From NCBI GenBank assembly GCA_003259005.1, contig QLII01000001.1, positions 7,121,001-7,185,000 on the forward strand: 64,000 nt of DNA, given 5' to 3'. Positions 29,877 to 38,477 of this stretch are shown here, one piece after another (the stretch's first letter is position 1; each line of letters opens with the position of its first letter). Both the position numbers and the translations under genes were made by a program. The stretch is from Spirosoma telluris. GTDB taxonomy: Bacteria > Bacteroidota > Bacteroidia > Cytophagales > Spirosomataceae. Under the pieces are notes generated by a model. The model ran no database searches. It was not told the DNA's origin and was given only the letters and a program-made list of their open reading frames with translations.

Positions 29877-31096
29877 TTGAACCCAAAGACAGTGCTTTTA
29901 TCTTGGGAATCAGTGTAATAAGTAAGATAAACGCCAATGGATAAAGTAATCCGGATGCAATCCAGAGGGGTGTATACGAATACCGCTGAATGACTACACC
30001 CATCAGGGGGTTAAGTAATAGGCTCGAAATTGCCCCGGCCGTTCCCGATAGTCCAACGACCGTTGAGGTTGCCTTCTGACCGAACATATCCGAGATGGAT
30101 GTGATGTAGTTTGTGATCCAGAAACCATGCGCAAACATGAAAACGGCCATCAGTGCAACAGCAAGGTCAACCGTCGATACCCAGGAAATAGCGGGAGCCG
30201 AGAGGGTTAGTAAGGCCGCAATACCCATTACCGTTTTTTCGCGCTTTATTGACCGAAAACTGGTGAGCGATCAACTGTCCCGAAAACCAGCCACCTAGTA
30301 TATTGGCGATTCCCAATGCCAGAAAAGGTATCCAGAACAGCTTACCAATCTCCTCATACGAGACATTCCGGACCGAGCTGAGGTACTTTGGAATCCAGAA
30401 CATCATGAAGTAGAATACGGGATCGAGCAGAAACCGGATGATAATAAACACCCAGGTGGGCCGCTTTTGGAGCAGCTCCAGAAAGGAAACGGTTTCTTTA
30501 GACCCAGATTCCGGCTGAGAAACCACTGCCATCGACTCTTTCTTCCAGGGGGTTAGCAACCAGGCAATTACCCAGGCAATACCAATAAGGCCAGGAATCA
30601 GAAAACCACCCCGCCAGCCGTAATTGCTAGACAACCAGATGGTTAGGGGAGGGGCCACCACGGCACCAATGGCTGAACCCCCAATGGCAATGCCATTGGC
30701 GAGAGCACGTTCTTCTTTATCAAACCACCGATAGACTGTCCAGGCAGCGCCTGGAAAACAACCTCCTTCGCCCATGCCCAGAAAGAATCGGAAGGCCAGC
30801 AGTTGTGAAAACGTAGTCATGACTGCATGCAGACTGTTGGCAATCGACCAGAGTCCTACCGAAATAGCCAGTCCAAGCTTGCCACCCACCCGATCAATCA
30901 ACCAGCCGCCCAGGGTGAACATGACCGCATAGCTAATGAGGAAGCTGGTATTGATCATGCCGTACTGCACATCGGTGATATGAAACTCCTGTTGAATCTT
31001 GATGATTGCAATCGATAGCACCTGCCGATCCAGAAAACTTAGGCCTGTGGCAATAAAGAGAAGGAAAACAATCAGCCAGCGGAGGGTTTTGGTCAT
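29836..31096 (-). CDS. MFS transporter, anion:cation symporter type (hexuronate/sugar-acid-like), with a frameshift
   Basis: The N-terminal two thirds show an ACS-type MFS protein: LDRQVLSIAIIKIQQEFHI, YGMINTSFLISYAVMFTLGG, FLGMGEGGCFPGAAWTVYRW and a conserved cytoplasmic turn after helix 2 (WLIDRVGGKLG). The frame breaks at the T run 30234-30239. Unlike the other breaks, removing one base (or adding two) is needed; this joins NKARKTVMGIAALL and gives about 419 aa with 12 helices. Relatives import hexuronates, galactonate or similar acids with protons. It lies upstream of the isomerase-like gene and shares a 10-bp motif with it, so it probably imports a product of the locus. Confidence 0.82.
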
Positions 31097-31106
31097 GCTA
31101 CTTAAC

Positions 31107-31132
31107 GCACTAAGTTAATGTGTACAAAGATA
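31107..31132 (-). promoter_or_regulatory. Promoter and candidate operator of the MFS gene
   Basis: Read on the minus strand, TATCTTTG (31125-31132) matches the Bacteroidota -7 box TAnnTTTG, 29 bases before the ATG. Between it and the start lies GCACTAAGTT (31107-31116), inside a partial palindrome TTAAC-N7-GTTAA (31102-31118). The same 10-mer is at 29742-29751. A TTTG lies further upstream, but its spacing is shorter than usual for a -33 box. Confidence 0.45.
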
Positions 31133-31283
31133 TAAGTGTAGAAATGCAAAAGTCAATAGATATGGTATTTTTTTTAATCAAATAGAAATAATTCCACAGC
31201 CTAGGCGGGCATTCCTTTTGGCACTACAAGCCAGGTATTTAGTTTTTATTTTTACTACTTTTTAAAGAAAAAATAGACTCATT

Positions 31284-31318
31284 TTGCTAAATTACTATAT
31301 ATTTGCTAAATAACTATA
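31284..31318 (+). promoter_or_regulatory. Direct repeat upstream of the IS1-like zinc-ribbon gene
   Basis: TTGCTAAATTACTATA (31284-31299) and TTGCTAAATAACTATA (31303-31318) differ at one base and are spaced 19 bp apart, ending 18 bases before the ATG at 31337. The region is AT-rich. Such tandem sites are typical operators and may serve self-regulation by the downstream helix-turn-helix protein. Confidence 0.5.
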
Positions 31319-31336
31319 GATGGCTGATTTGATAGA

Positions 31337-31756
31337 ATGGCGACCCAAAAATGCCCTAAATGTGATTCTCTGGATGCGGTTCGCAATGGCATTGTGAATC
31401 AACGCCAGCGATTCCGCTGTAAGAAATGCAATTACAATTTTTCGGTCGGTAAGGTCGGGAAAGGCATTAGTACCTACTACGTGATCAAGGCGTTACAGCT
31501 GTATATTGAAGGGGTCAGTTTTCGGGAAATCGAACGATTATTAGGTATCAGCCACGTGTCGGTGATGAACTGGGTTAAGAAATACCAGATTAAAATACCG
31601 GAAAATAATACCTATCACCCTACCTATAAAATACTAAACCACAGGGAGTTAATTGAATTTTACGCCGATCGAAAAAATGTAGAAGGCGCTGGCATGATCG
31701 TTACAGAGCTGGGTGATAAGTTTATGCTCATTAAATGGGAACGCTTTAAAGACTAA
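31337..31756 (+). CDS. Stand-alone IS1-like zinc-ribbon and helix-turn-helix protein
   Basis: A protein of 139 aa. Residues 1-35 form a zinc ribbon with Cys6, Cys9, Cys28 and Cys31 (MATQKCPKC, RFRCKKCNYNF), as in the N-terminal protein of IS1-type transposases. Residues 45-85 look like a helix-turn-helix (IKALQLYIEGVSFREIERLL, GISHVSVMNWVKKY). The last 55 residues do not resemble a DDE catalytic domain, no second transposase frame follows, and no terminal inverted repeats were seen. It is therefore either a remnant or, more likely given its intact frame and its own tandem upstream repeats, a transposase domain taken over as a DNA-binding regulator. Targets are unknown. Confidence 0.6.
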   Translation: MATQKCPKCDSLDAVRNGIVNQRQRFRCKKCNYNFSVGKVGKGISTYYVIKALQLYIEGVSFREIERLLGISHVSVMNWVKKYQIKIPENNTYHPTYKILNHRELIEFYADRKNVEGAGMIVTELGDKFMLIKWERFKD

Positions 31757-31944
31757 ACCGCTGGTGGTAAAGCATCCGGATCTACTGTAACGGGTTTGGG
31801 GTACTAGTTCAGGCAGACCCGATTTAATGATTAATTCGGCTATCTATACTTGTTTAGCGTATCTATGCCTACAAGTTGACAGTTAGCTGGTTTTGAAAGT
31901 GTTTTGAGCCGTCAATCGACTGTGCCTAAACCTATCATAATCAG

Positions 31945-33324
31945 ATGAAACGTAACTTTTTCTTAACCTTAACCTGCGCCAGCATGCTTCTGCCAATAGC
32001 CGCCCAGTCGCAGCCATTAGCCTCGTCTGTGTCGACCACAGCAACCCCCTCACTGAGTTCAGCCACATCTGTCAATCAGACTTCAATCGCTTCGTCAGGG
32101 CGGTTTGCTGAACCTGTTAAAGCTGCGGAGTCGGGAGCCATTACCGTTAAACTTACGGGCTTTGTACGCAATGATTTCTCCTACGACACCCGACAGACGG
32201 TTAATCTGCGTGAAGCATCCGTGGATTTATACCCTAAAGATAAACAGCTGGATGTAAATGGACAGGACATTAATGCCGTCACGAATTTTAATATGCTGGC
32301 GATCAATAGCCGCCTGGGGGTTGCATTCACTGGTCCGGATGCATTTGGTGCCAAAACATCCGGTCTGCTAGAAATGGAATGGTTTGGCCCGTCAGATGCA
32401 GCCGTAGGGGGTGTTCGATTGCGGCACGCCTGGGCTAAACTTGACTGGCCGAAACGACAGTTGGCCTTTGGGCAGTTCTGGCACCCGCTTTTTGTGACAG
32501 AGGTATTTCCGGGGGTAGTCAATTTCAATACGGGTATTCCGTTCCAACCCTTTAACCGGAGTCCGCAGATTCGTCTGACCGAACACCTGGGCAAAGATGT
32601 TCACCTGATTCTGGCGGCCATCGCTCAGCGCGATTTTACCAGTATCGGTGTCAATGCCGGGTCGTCGGAATACATGCGAAATTCAGCGGTTCCGAATCTG
32701 CATGCGCAGTTGCAGGTAAAAAAAGAGCGGGTTGTGGCTGGATTAGCCTTTGATTATAAACTGCTTCGCCCTCGTTTATCGACAGGGAGTGGCACAACAC
32801 TGTTGGTAAGTGATGCAACCGTAGGTAGCACAGCCCTAATGGCTTACCTGAAAGTGGTTGGCCGGGCCACTACGTTCAAGGTCGAAGCCGTGAAAGGGTC
32901 CAACATGACCGATCATGTGATGCTGGGCGGTTTCCTGGCCTATGGTACGCCCGCTGTTGGCACAACGCCTGCCGTCGAGATGTCCTACAAACCTACGGGC
33001 ATAACCTCGGTTTGGGCTGAGTTGGTCGGAAACGGTAAAACTGTCGTGCCAGCCATCTTTGTGGGCTATTGTACCAATACCGGAAATGATCCAAACGCCA
33101 TTGCTGCCTATGGTCGGGGCATTGGCATTGGTGGCCGTGGTGGCATCAGCGATTTGTTCCGGGTATCGCCCCGCCTGGAAGTGATCTCGGGTAAGTTTCG
33201 ACTGGGAACGGAGTTAGAACTAACAAAGGCTGGCATTGGCACCTCGACAACAGATGGCAAAGTGATCAGTGCTGATCAGATTACCAATACACGACTGCTA
33301 TTTACAACGACTTATTCTTTTTAG
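31945..33324 (+). CDS. Porin-like outer-membrane beta-barrel protein
   Basis: A protein of 459 aa, intact, with a signal peptide (FFLTLTCASMLLPIAAQSQ). After a Ser/Thr-rich linker (residues 25-55) the sequence alternates in beta-strand fashion: VKLTGFVRNDFSYDTRQ, SRLGVAFTGPDAFG, WAKLDWPKRQLAFGQFWHPL and RLEVISGKFRLGTELELT. It ends with aromatic TTTYSF, the mark of an outer-membrane barrel. GQFWHPL resembles a motif of DcaP-like porins. It starts a run of plus-strand genes for uptake and CoA activation of a small molecule, so passive entry of organic acids across the outer membrane is likely. The substrate is inferred. Confidence 0.7.
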   Translation: MKRNFFLTLTCASMLLPIAAQSQPLASSVSTTATPSLSSATSVNQTSIASSGRFAEPVKAAESGAITVKLTGFVRNDFSYDTRQTVNLREASVDLYPKDKQLDVNGQDINAVTNFNMLAINSRLGVAFTGPDAFGAKTSGLLEMEWFGPSDAAVGGVRLRHAWAKLDWPKRQLAFGQFWHPLFVTEVFPGVVNFNTGIPFQPFNRSPQIRLTEHLGKDVHLILAAIAQRDFTSIGVNAGSSEYMRNSAVPNLHAQLQVKKERVVAGLAFDYKLLRPRLSTGSGTTLLVSDATVGSTALMAYLKVVGRATTFKVEAVKGSNMTDHVMLGGFLAYGTPAVGTTPAVEMSYKPTGITSVWAELVGNGKTVVPAIFVGYCTNTGNDPNAIAAYGRGIGIGGRGGISDLFRVSPRLEVISGKFRLGTELELTKAGIGTSTTDGKVISADQITNTRLLFTTTYSF

Positions 33325-33375
33325 ATCCCTAACCATTACCCACTATTTCCAAACCCTATAACCGTTTAGTTGAAC

Positions 33376-34962
33376 ATGATTGCAGAACCAATTTCCAAAC
33401 CCGCAACCGGGACTAAAACGCTGCTGAGCGTAATCGGAGCCTCGTCGCTGGGTACGCTGATCGAGTGGTATGATTTTTATATTTTCGGTAGCCTGGCCGC
33501 TATTTTATCGACCCAGTTTTTTCCTAAAGATAACCCAACGGCGGCTCTGCTGTCGACCCTGGCCACGTTTGCGGCTGGTTTCATTGTTCGTCCGTTTGGG
33601 GCTCTGGTTTTTGGGCGACTGGGCGATCTGGTTGGCAGAAAGTATACCTTCCTGGTTACGCTCGTGCTAATGGGTGGGTCGACATTTTTTATCGGTCTGA
33701 TTCCCGGCTACGAATCCATTGGGTATTGGGCACCGCTTCTGGTACTCATCCTGCGTCTGGTGCAAGGTTTAGCACTGGGTGGAGAATATGGCGGAGCCGC
33801 GACCTATGTAGCGGAATATGCGCCCGAAGGTCGACGAGGCTATTACACCAGCTTCATTCAGACGACAGCTACATTAGGGCTGTTTGTATCGTTGGGGGTT
33901 ATTGTGGCAACGCGCCAGATCGTTGGCGTAGAGGAGTTTGCCAAATGGGGCTGGCGGATTCCATTTGTGCTGTCGGCGCTGCTGGTTGGGGTCTCGATTT
34001 ACATTCGGTTGAAGATGGCCGAGTCGCCTTTGTTCTCTAAATTAAAATCGGAAGGAAAAACATCGAAGAATCCGCTGGCTGAAAGCTTTGGCAAACGCGA
34101 AAACCTCAAAATGGTCTTGCTGGCTCTGTTTGGGGCTACCATGGGACAAGGCGTTATCTGGTACACGGGCCAATTTTACGCGCTGTCGTTTATTCAGAAA
34201 GCCTGCAATGTTGAGTTCGTACAATCGAATATTATTGTTGCGGTCGCCCTGTTGATTGCCACGCCTTTCTTTGTCGTGTTTGGGGGTTGGTCGGATCGGA
34301 TTGGCCGCAAAGGGATTATGCTGGCGGGTATGGCACTGGGTATTATGACCTATCGACCCATTTACCAGAAAATGTACAGTCTGACCAATCTGAAAGAAAA
34401 GCAGGAAATGACCGATCAGACAAAAGTTGATGTGAAGCGCGTGCTGGCTCCTAACAACGCTGATTCGCTCATCACCACAACCACCACAAAAGTGTTTGCC
34501 GATGGCACAGCCTACAAAGAGGTCTCGAAGCAAACCCTGCTGGCCGAAACTACGGCAGAAACGCCTAAGCCTGAGGTGGTCAAAACGGTTATAATGTCGA
34601 CCTCCGACCTGATAATGATGATTTTTCTAGTGCTACTTCAGGTCTTGTACGTGACGATGGTGTACGGCCCCATTGCAGCCTTCCTGGTCGAGTTGTTCCC
34701 CACACGCATTCGCTATACGTCCATGTCGCTACCCTATCACATCGGGAATGGGGTGTTTGGCGGACTGGTTCCCTTTATTGCGACGGCGCTGGTCGCTACG
34801 GCAACAAAAGCCAACGAAACAGCCGTGGCCGCTGGTAACGCACCCGTTGTCCCGGAGGCCTACCTCGAAGGCTTATGGTATCCCATTCTTGTTGCCAGCG
34901 TCTGTTTTGTCATCGGCCTGCTGTATTTGAGCAATCGGGCAACGGCGGCAAATCGGGAGTAG
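33376..34962 (+). CDS. MFS transporter, metabolite:H+ symporter (MHS/ProP-like) family
   Basis: A protein of 528 aa, intact. MHS-type signatures are clear: SLGTLIEWYDFYIFGSLA at the first helix, RPFGALVFGRLGDLVGRKYT, LRLVQGLALGGEYGGAATYV and GGWSDRIGRKGIM. About 80 extra hydrophilic residues (from YRPIYQKMYSL to KPEVVKTVIM) interrupt the second half between helices; ordinary family members lack this. Helices resume with IMMIFLVLLQVLYV and AAFLVELFPTRIRYTSMS. Such proteins take up small acids or zwitterions with protons. Here it follows a porin and precedes a symporter-kinase and two acyl-CoA synthetases, which points to a short-chain carboxylate. I chose ATG at 33376 over TTG at 33370. Confidence 0.88.
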   Translation: MIAEPISKPATGTKTLLSVIGASSLGTLIEWYDFYIFGSLAAILSTQFFPKDNPTAALLSTLATFAAGFIVRPFGALVFGRLGDLVGRKYTFLVTLVLMGGSTFFIGLIPGYESIGYWAPLLVLILRLVQGLALGGEYGGAATYVAEYAPEGRRGYYTSFIQTTATLGLFVSLGVIVATRQIVGVEEFAKWGWRIPFVLSALLVGVSIYIRLKMAESPLFSKLKSEGKTSKNPLAESFGKRENLKMVLLALFGATMGQGVIWYTGQFYALSFIQKACNVEFVQSNIIVAVALLIATPFFVVFGGWSDRIGRKGIMLAGMALGIMTYRPIYQKMYSLTNLKEKQEMTDQTKVDVKRVLAPNNADSLITTTTTKVFADGTAYKEVSKQTLLAETTAETPKPEVVKTVIMSTSDLIMMIFLVLLQVLYVTMVYGPIAAFLVELFPTRIRYTSMSLPYHIGNGVFGGLVPFIATALVATATKANETAVAAGNAPVVPEAYLEGLWYPILVASVCFVIGLLYLSNRATAANRE

Positions 34963-35007
34963 GCAGGTAGACAGGTTTAAATTTACTGATTTTTGTCAGT
35001 TTGGCTG

Positions 35008-35090
35008 TTAATCAGCTGATTAAGATCAGTCAAGTTGAAAAGTTTCACTTTGGTAATTTATATTTAATCTTGGTAATTTATAGTTAATCA
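35008..35090 (+). promoter_or_regulatory. Palindrome and tandem repeat upstream of the sensor-kinase operon
   Basis: TTAATCAGCTGATTAA (35008-35023) is a perfect 16-bp palindrome. Downstream, two tandem 20-bp units (35051-35070 and 35071-35090) each begin TGGTAATTTATA and differ at two positions; the second ends 5 bases before the ATG at 35096. Together they look like two separate binding sites controlling the following genes. Confidence 0.5.
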
Positions 35091-35095
35091 CTTGT

Positions 35096-35313
35096 ATGAA
35101 GGCCATAAAAAAATACATGGGCATTGTTTGGATTCTAATGGGCGTATTGGTTGCCTATAATCGAATTACCGATAGCCTGATCAAAATTGGGAGCGATAAA
35201 CTGGAAGATCGTGTGTTTGGATGGGTAGTCCTGCTGGTGCTGGTGCCCATCGTTGTGGGGGGCTCATTACCTTCGGTCGCTATGCACTGGCTGGCGATTA
35301 CGACGAAGAATAG
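35096..35313 (+). CDS. Small membrane protein (72 aa), broken by a one-base frameshift
   Basis: The frame starts MKAIKKYMGIVWILMGVLVAY, one membrane helix, then a charged loop (NRITDSLIKIGSDKLEDRVF) and a second helix (GWVVLLVLVPIVVGG). At the G run 35257-35262 one more G gives a natural end: LITFGRYALAGDYDEE and a stop at 35311-35313. Without it the frame runs on into a GC-rich repeat and loses the acidic tail. It precedes a second tiny membrane protein and a symporter-kinase fusion. No family name is known to me; a small subunit or stabiliser of the neighbouring membrane proteins is a guess. Confidence 0.6.
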
Positions 35314-35315
35314 TT

Positions 35316-35393
35316 GCAGGGAGCAGGGAGCGCGGGGCATGGGTAGAAACTCCTCCCCGCCCCGAGCCCCCTGCTCCCCGCTGACAAGTACCC
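35316..35393. repeat. GC-rich imperfect inverted repeat
   Basis: GCAGGGAGCAGGGAGCGCGG pairs imperfectly with CCGAGCCCCCTGCTCCCCGC across a short AT-richer centre. It lies between two small membrane-protein genes that are otherwise tightly packed. Confidence 0.55.
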
Positions 35394-35400
35394 ACCGAAC

Positions 35401-35613
35401 ATGAAAGAAGGACGTCTCCTGATCATCAGCCTGCTGTTTATGCTGCTGTTGAATATTCCCATTCTCACGATTGCCAATCGTCCCGAGCGATTGCTGGGTA
35501 TTCCCGTGCTTTACCTGTATGTGTTTTGCGTATGGGCCAGTATGATTGGCGGTATTGGCTGGTTGATTCACCGTACCCGTAACTCCGACGATTCGACCGC
35601 TTCCGATGACTAG
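35401..35613 (+). CDS. Small membrane protein (70 aa) preceding the symporter-kinase
   Basis: Two hydrophobic helices (LLIISLLFMLLLNIPILTIA and LYLYVFCVWASMIGGIGWLI) flank a short loop (NRPERLLGIPV), with a polar tail RTRNSDDSTASDD. Its end overlaps the start of the symporter-kinase gene by 8 bp, so the two are probably translated together. Small two-helix proteins often accompany sodium/solute symporters; that is the likely role here. Confidence 0.7.
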   Translation: MKEGRLLIISLLFMLLLNIPILTIANRPERLLGIPVLYLYVFCVWASMIGGIGWLIHRTRNSDDSTASDD

Positions 35614-38329
35614 TTTACCGTTGCTGCTTTGTTCGCTGCTCTATCTGGGTCTGCTGTTCAGTGTAGCGTACTGGGCCGAAAAACGAACCCGGAAAGGACG
35701 ACGTTTTATCGACAATCCATACGTATATGCCCTGTCGATATCGGTGTACTGCACGGCCTGGACATTCTACGGCAGTGTAGGGCGGGCATCTTCCGATGGT
35801 ATCGAATACCTGACCTCCTTTATTGGGCCAACGCTGGGTGCGCCCCTTTGGTGGAGTATCCAGCGTAAAATTATCCGTATCTGTAAAACGCAGCGGATAA
35901 CGAGTATTGCCGATTTTATTTCGTCTCGTTACGGGAAAAGCCGGATGCTGGGCGTGATGGCAACCCTACTTTGTGTGCTGGGTGCGATCCCCTACATTTC
36001 CATTCAGCTCAAAGCCATTACAACGAGTTTTGCGGTGTTATCGGGGCAACCGCTTACGGGCGCGTCGGGCGCTTTTCTGAGCAATCAGGCCTTGATTATT
36101 AGCTTGGCCCTGGCCCTGTTTACGATTTTGTTTGGTACCCGGAAGCTGGAAGCGACCGAGCAGCACGAAGGGCTGGTTACAGCCATTGCCTTTGAATCCA
36201 TCGTGAAGCTGGTAGCTTTTTTGTCCATCGGCCTGTTCGTTACTTTTTCACTCTTCGATGGCCCGGCCGATTTGTTTGAGCAGGCTGCGGCTATCCCGTC
36301 ACTGGTGAAGCTATTCACCTTCAGTTCGAGTACATCGACCACCAACTGGTTTTGGTATTCCTGTTTGTCGATGATGGCCATCCTGTTTCTACCGCGGCAG
36401 TTTCAGGTGGCTGTGGTTGAAAATGTGGACGAGAAACACCTTAACAAGGCCATGTGGCTGTTTCCGCTCTATCTGTTCCTGATTAACCTGTTTGTTTTAC
36501 CCCTCACCTTTGCAGGTAAATTGTTGCTTAGTCCTGCCGTCGACGCTGATAACTATGTCTTGTCATTGCCCCTTCAATTTGGGCAGAATGGCCTGGCGTT
36601 ACTAGCTTATATTGGCGGTTTTTCGGCGGCTACCAGCATGATTATCGTTGAAACCATTGCGCTCAGCGTCATGATCAGTAACAATGTAGTGATGCCTATT
36701 CTGGTAAACCGGCCCAGCTGGCAAACCCGCTTCGACCCCATGACCGGAGGAGCTTCACGGAGTAGCATCGTGATTACCATTCGCCGGTTAGCGATTGTTA
36801 GCCTGTTGCTGCTGGCCTACATCTATTACCACTATGTAGCCAACCATTATTCGCTGGTATCGGTTGGGGTAATTTCGTTTGTGGCCGTGGCACAGTTTAC
36901 ACCCGCTATGATTGGGGGGCTATTCTGGAAACGCGGGTCTCAACAGGGAGCTAAAGTAGGCTTACTGATGGGTGCCTTAGTGTGGCTATATACACTCATT
37001 ATGCCGTCCTTAGTGTCGGTAGGGCTGTTACCCACTTCCATTGTATCGGATGGGCCGTTTGGGCTGGCTTTCCTGAAACCGTATGAATTTCTGGGACTTA
37101 CCGGGTTAGACCCGATTTCTCATGCGCTGTTCTGGTCGCTGTTCTTCAATACGGGCGGTTATCTGTGGGGTGCCTTCAATCGCCCGCAGAGTTTGATCGA
37201 GCAGAACCAGGCCCTGCTTTTTGTCGATGTATTTCGCCTTGCCCGGTCGGGGGAGCAATCTGTTACCTGGAATGGGCAGGCGCTGGCTACCGACCTGCGG
37301 TCGTTGCTGGCTACTTTTTTTGGGGAAGAACCCACCCGGCGCGCCCTGGACCGCTACATCCAGCGCAATCAGCTAAGTGTAGGCAGCGACTACGCCGACC
37401 CGCGTCTGGTAACCTATGCCGAAAAATGGCTGGCTGGTGCCATTGGGACCGCTTCGGCCCGCATCATGGTGGCATCGGTAACCAACGAAGAACCGCTCTC
37501 GGTCGATGAGGTGATTCACATTCTGAAAGCGTCGCAGGAACTGATGACCGTCAACAAGAAACTAACCCGCAAGTCGGCTGAGTTACAGCAAATGACCCAG
37601 CAACTTAGTCTGGCAAACGAGCGACTCAAACAGACAGACCAGCAGAAAGATGATTTTGTCTCGACGGTGACCCACGAAATCAGAACACCGCTGACGTCGA
37701 TACGGGCCCTATCGGAAATCCTGCACGACCAGACTGACATGGATGAACAGGTACGGCAGGAGTTTTTGAGCCGGGTGATTCGGGAAACGGAGCGTCTGTC
37801 GCGGCTTATCAATCAGGTACTCGATATGGAGCGCTATGATTCCGGGCGCTACAGCCTCAATCTGGAGCGTATTGCTATGGCCGACCTGATCAGCGAATCG
37901 GTGGAGAACGTTGCTCAGTTAGCCCGCGACAAAGGTGTTTGGCTGGAAGTTTGTCCTACATTGGCACCCCTGAGTGTAAACGGCGACCGCGACCGACTCA
38001 TGCAGGTATTGATTAATCTGCTTTCCAATGCCATTAAATTTGCGCCGGCTGATACCGGGCATGTCAGGATTTGTTTGCAGGCGCATGAGCATTGGGCCGA
38101 GCTGAGCGTCACGGACAATGGGGTTGGTATTGAACCCGATGTGCAACAGCTTATTTTTGAGAAATTTTATCAGGCCAGTAACCAGACTGTTCGCAAACCG
38201 AAGGGCAGCGGCCTGGGGCTGGCTATCTCAAAAAAAATAATAGACTTACACAATGGGAACATTTCAGTACTCAGCGCACCCGGTCAGGGCGCACAGTTTA
38301 TCTGTTCGTTGCCAGCGTATTATACCTGA
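35606..38329 (+). CDS. Sodium:solute symporter-like sensor histidine kinase (CbrA/CrbS type)
   Basis: A protein of 907 aa, intact. Residues 1-520 are a sodium:solute symporter domain with about 13 helices (YALSISVYCTAWTFYGSVGR, ITSIADFISSRYGKSRMLGV, GFSAATSMIIVETIALSVMI). A coiled linker follows (KKLTRKSAELQQMTQQL). The kinase core has FVSTVTHEIRTPLTSI (His690), NLLSNAIKFAP, DNGVGI and GSGLGLAI. In Vibrio and Pseudomonas, CrbS/CbrA-type proteins of this design control acetate or amino-acid use, including the acs gene. Here two acyl-CoA synthetases follow a receiver protein, matching that logic. It may sense the transported ligand or the flux itself. Confidence 0.9.
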   Translation: MTSLPLLLCSLLYLGLLFSVAYWAEKRTRKGRRFIDNPYVYALSISVYCTAWTFYGSVGRASSDGIEYLTSFIGPTLGAPLWWSIQRKIIRICKTQRITSIADFISSRYGKSRMLGVMATLLCVLGAIPYISIQLKAITTSFAVLSGQPLTGASGAFLSNQALIISLALALFTILFGTRKLEATEQHEGLVTAIAFESIVKLVAFLSIGLFVTFSLFDGPADLFEQAAAIPSLVKLFTFSSSTSTTNWFWYSCLSMMAILFLPRQFQVAVVENVDEKHLNKAMWLFPLYLFLINLFVLPLTFAGKLLLSPAVDADNYVLSLPLQFGQNGLALLAYIGGFSAATSMIIVETIALSVMISNNVVMPILVNRPSWQTRFDPMTGGASRSSIVITIRRLAIVSLLLLAYIYYHYVANHYSLVSVGVISFVAVAQFTPAMIGGLFWKRGSQQGAKVGLLMGALVWLYTLIMPSLVSVGLLPTSIVSDGPFGLAFLKPYEFLGLTGLDPISHALFWSLFFNTGGYLWGAFNRPQSLIEQNQALLFVDVFRLARSGEQSVTWNGQALATDLRSLLATFFGEEPTRRALDRYIQRNQLSVGSDYADPRLVTYAEKWLAGAIGTASARIMVASVTNEEPLSVDEVIHILKASQELMTVNKKLTRKSAELQQMTQQLSLANERLKQTDQQKDDFVSTVTHEIRTPLTSIRALSEILHDQTDMDEQVRQEFLSRVIRETERLSRLINQVLDMERYDSGRYSLNLERIAMADLISESVENVAQLARDKGVWLEVCPTLAPLSVNGDRDRLMQVLINLLSNAIKFAPADTGHVRICLQAHEHWAELSVTDNGVGIEPDVQQLIFEKFYQASNQTVRKPKGSGLGLAISKKIIDLHNGNISVLSAPGQGAQFICSLPAYYT

Positions 38330-38337
38330 ACAAGGTG

Positions 38338-38410
38338 GATTCTACAGATTCTTTTGATGCTAGAGAATCTGGCAAAAGCATCCATAGAATCTATAGAATC
38401 CAAAGAGTCG
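38338..38410. repeat. Imperfect ATTCTATAG-type inverted repeat
   Basis: GGATTCTACAGATTCTTTTG and, inverted, CATAGAATCTATAGAATCC lie between the kinase and receiver genes. It is related in sequence to 29774-29876 and 55393-55497. Its presence does not separate the genes functionally as far as can be seen. Confidence 0.5.
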
Positions 38411-38477
38411 GTAGTCTGTTACAACAGAACCAATAATGTGCTACCTTCCCCGTTAAGGACAAACTTTTCGACTACTT

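Noticed and set aside
31337..31756. Complete IS1-type insertion sequence
   Set aside because: No second transposase frame, no terminal inverted repeats and no target duplication are visible.
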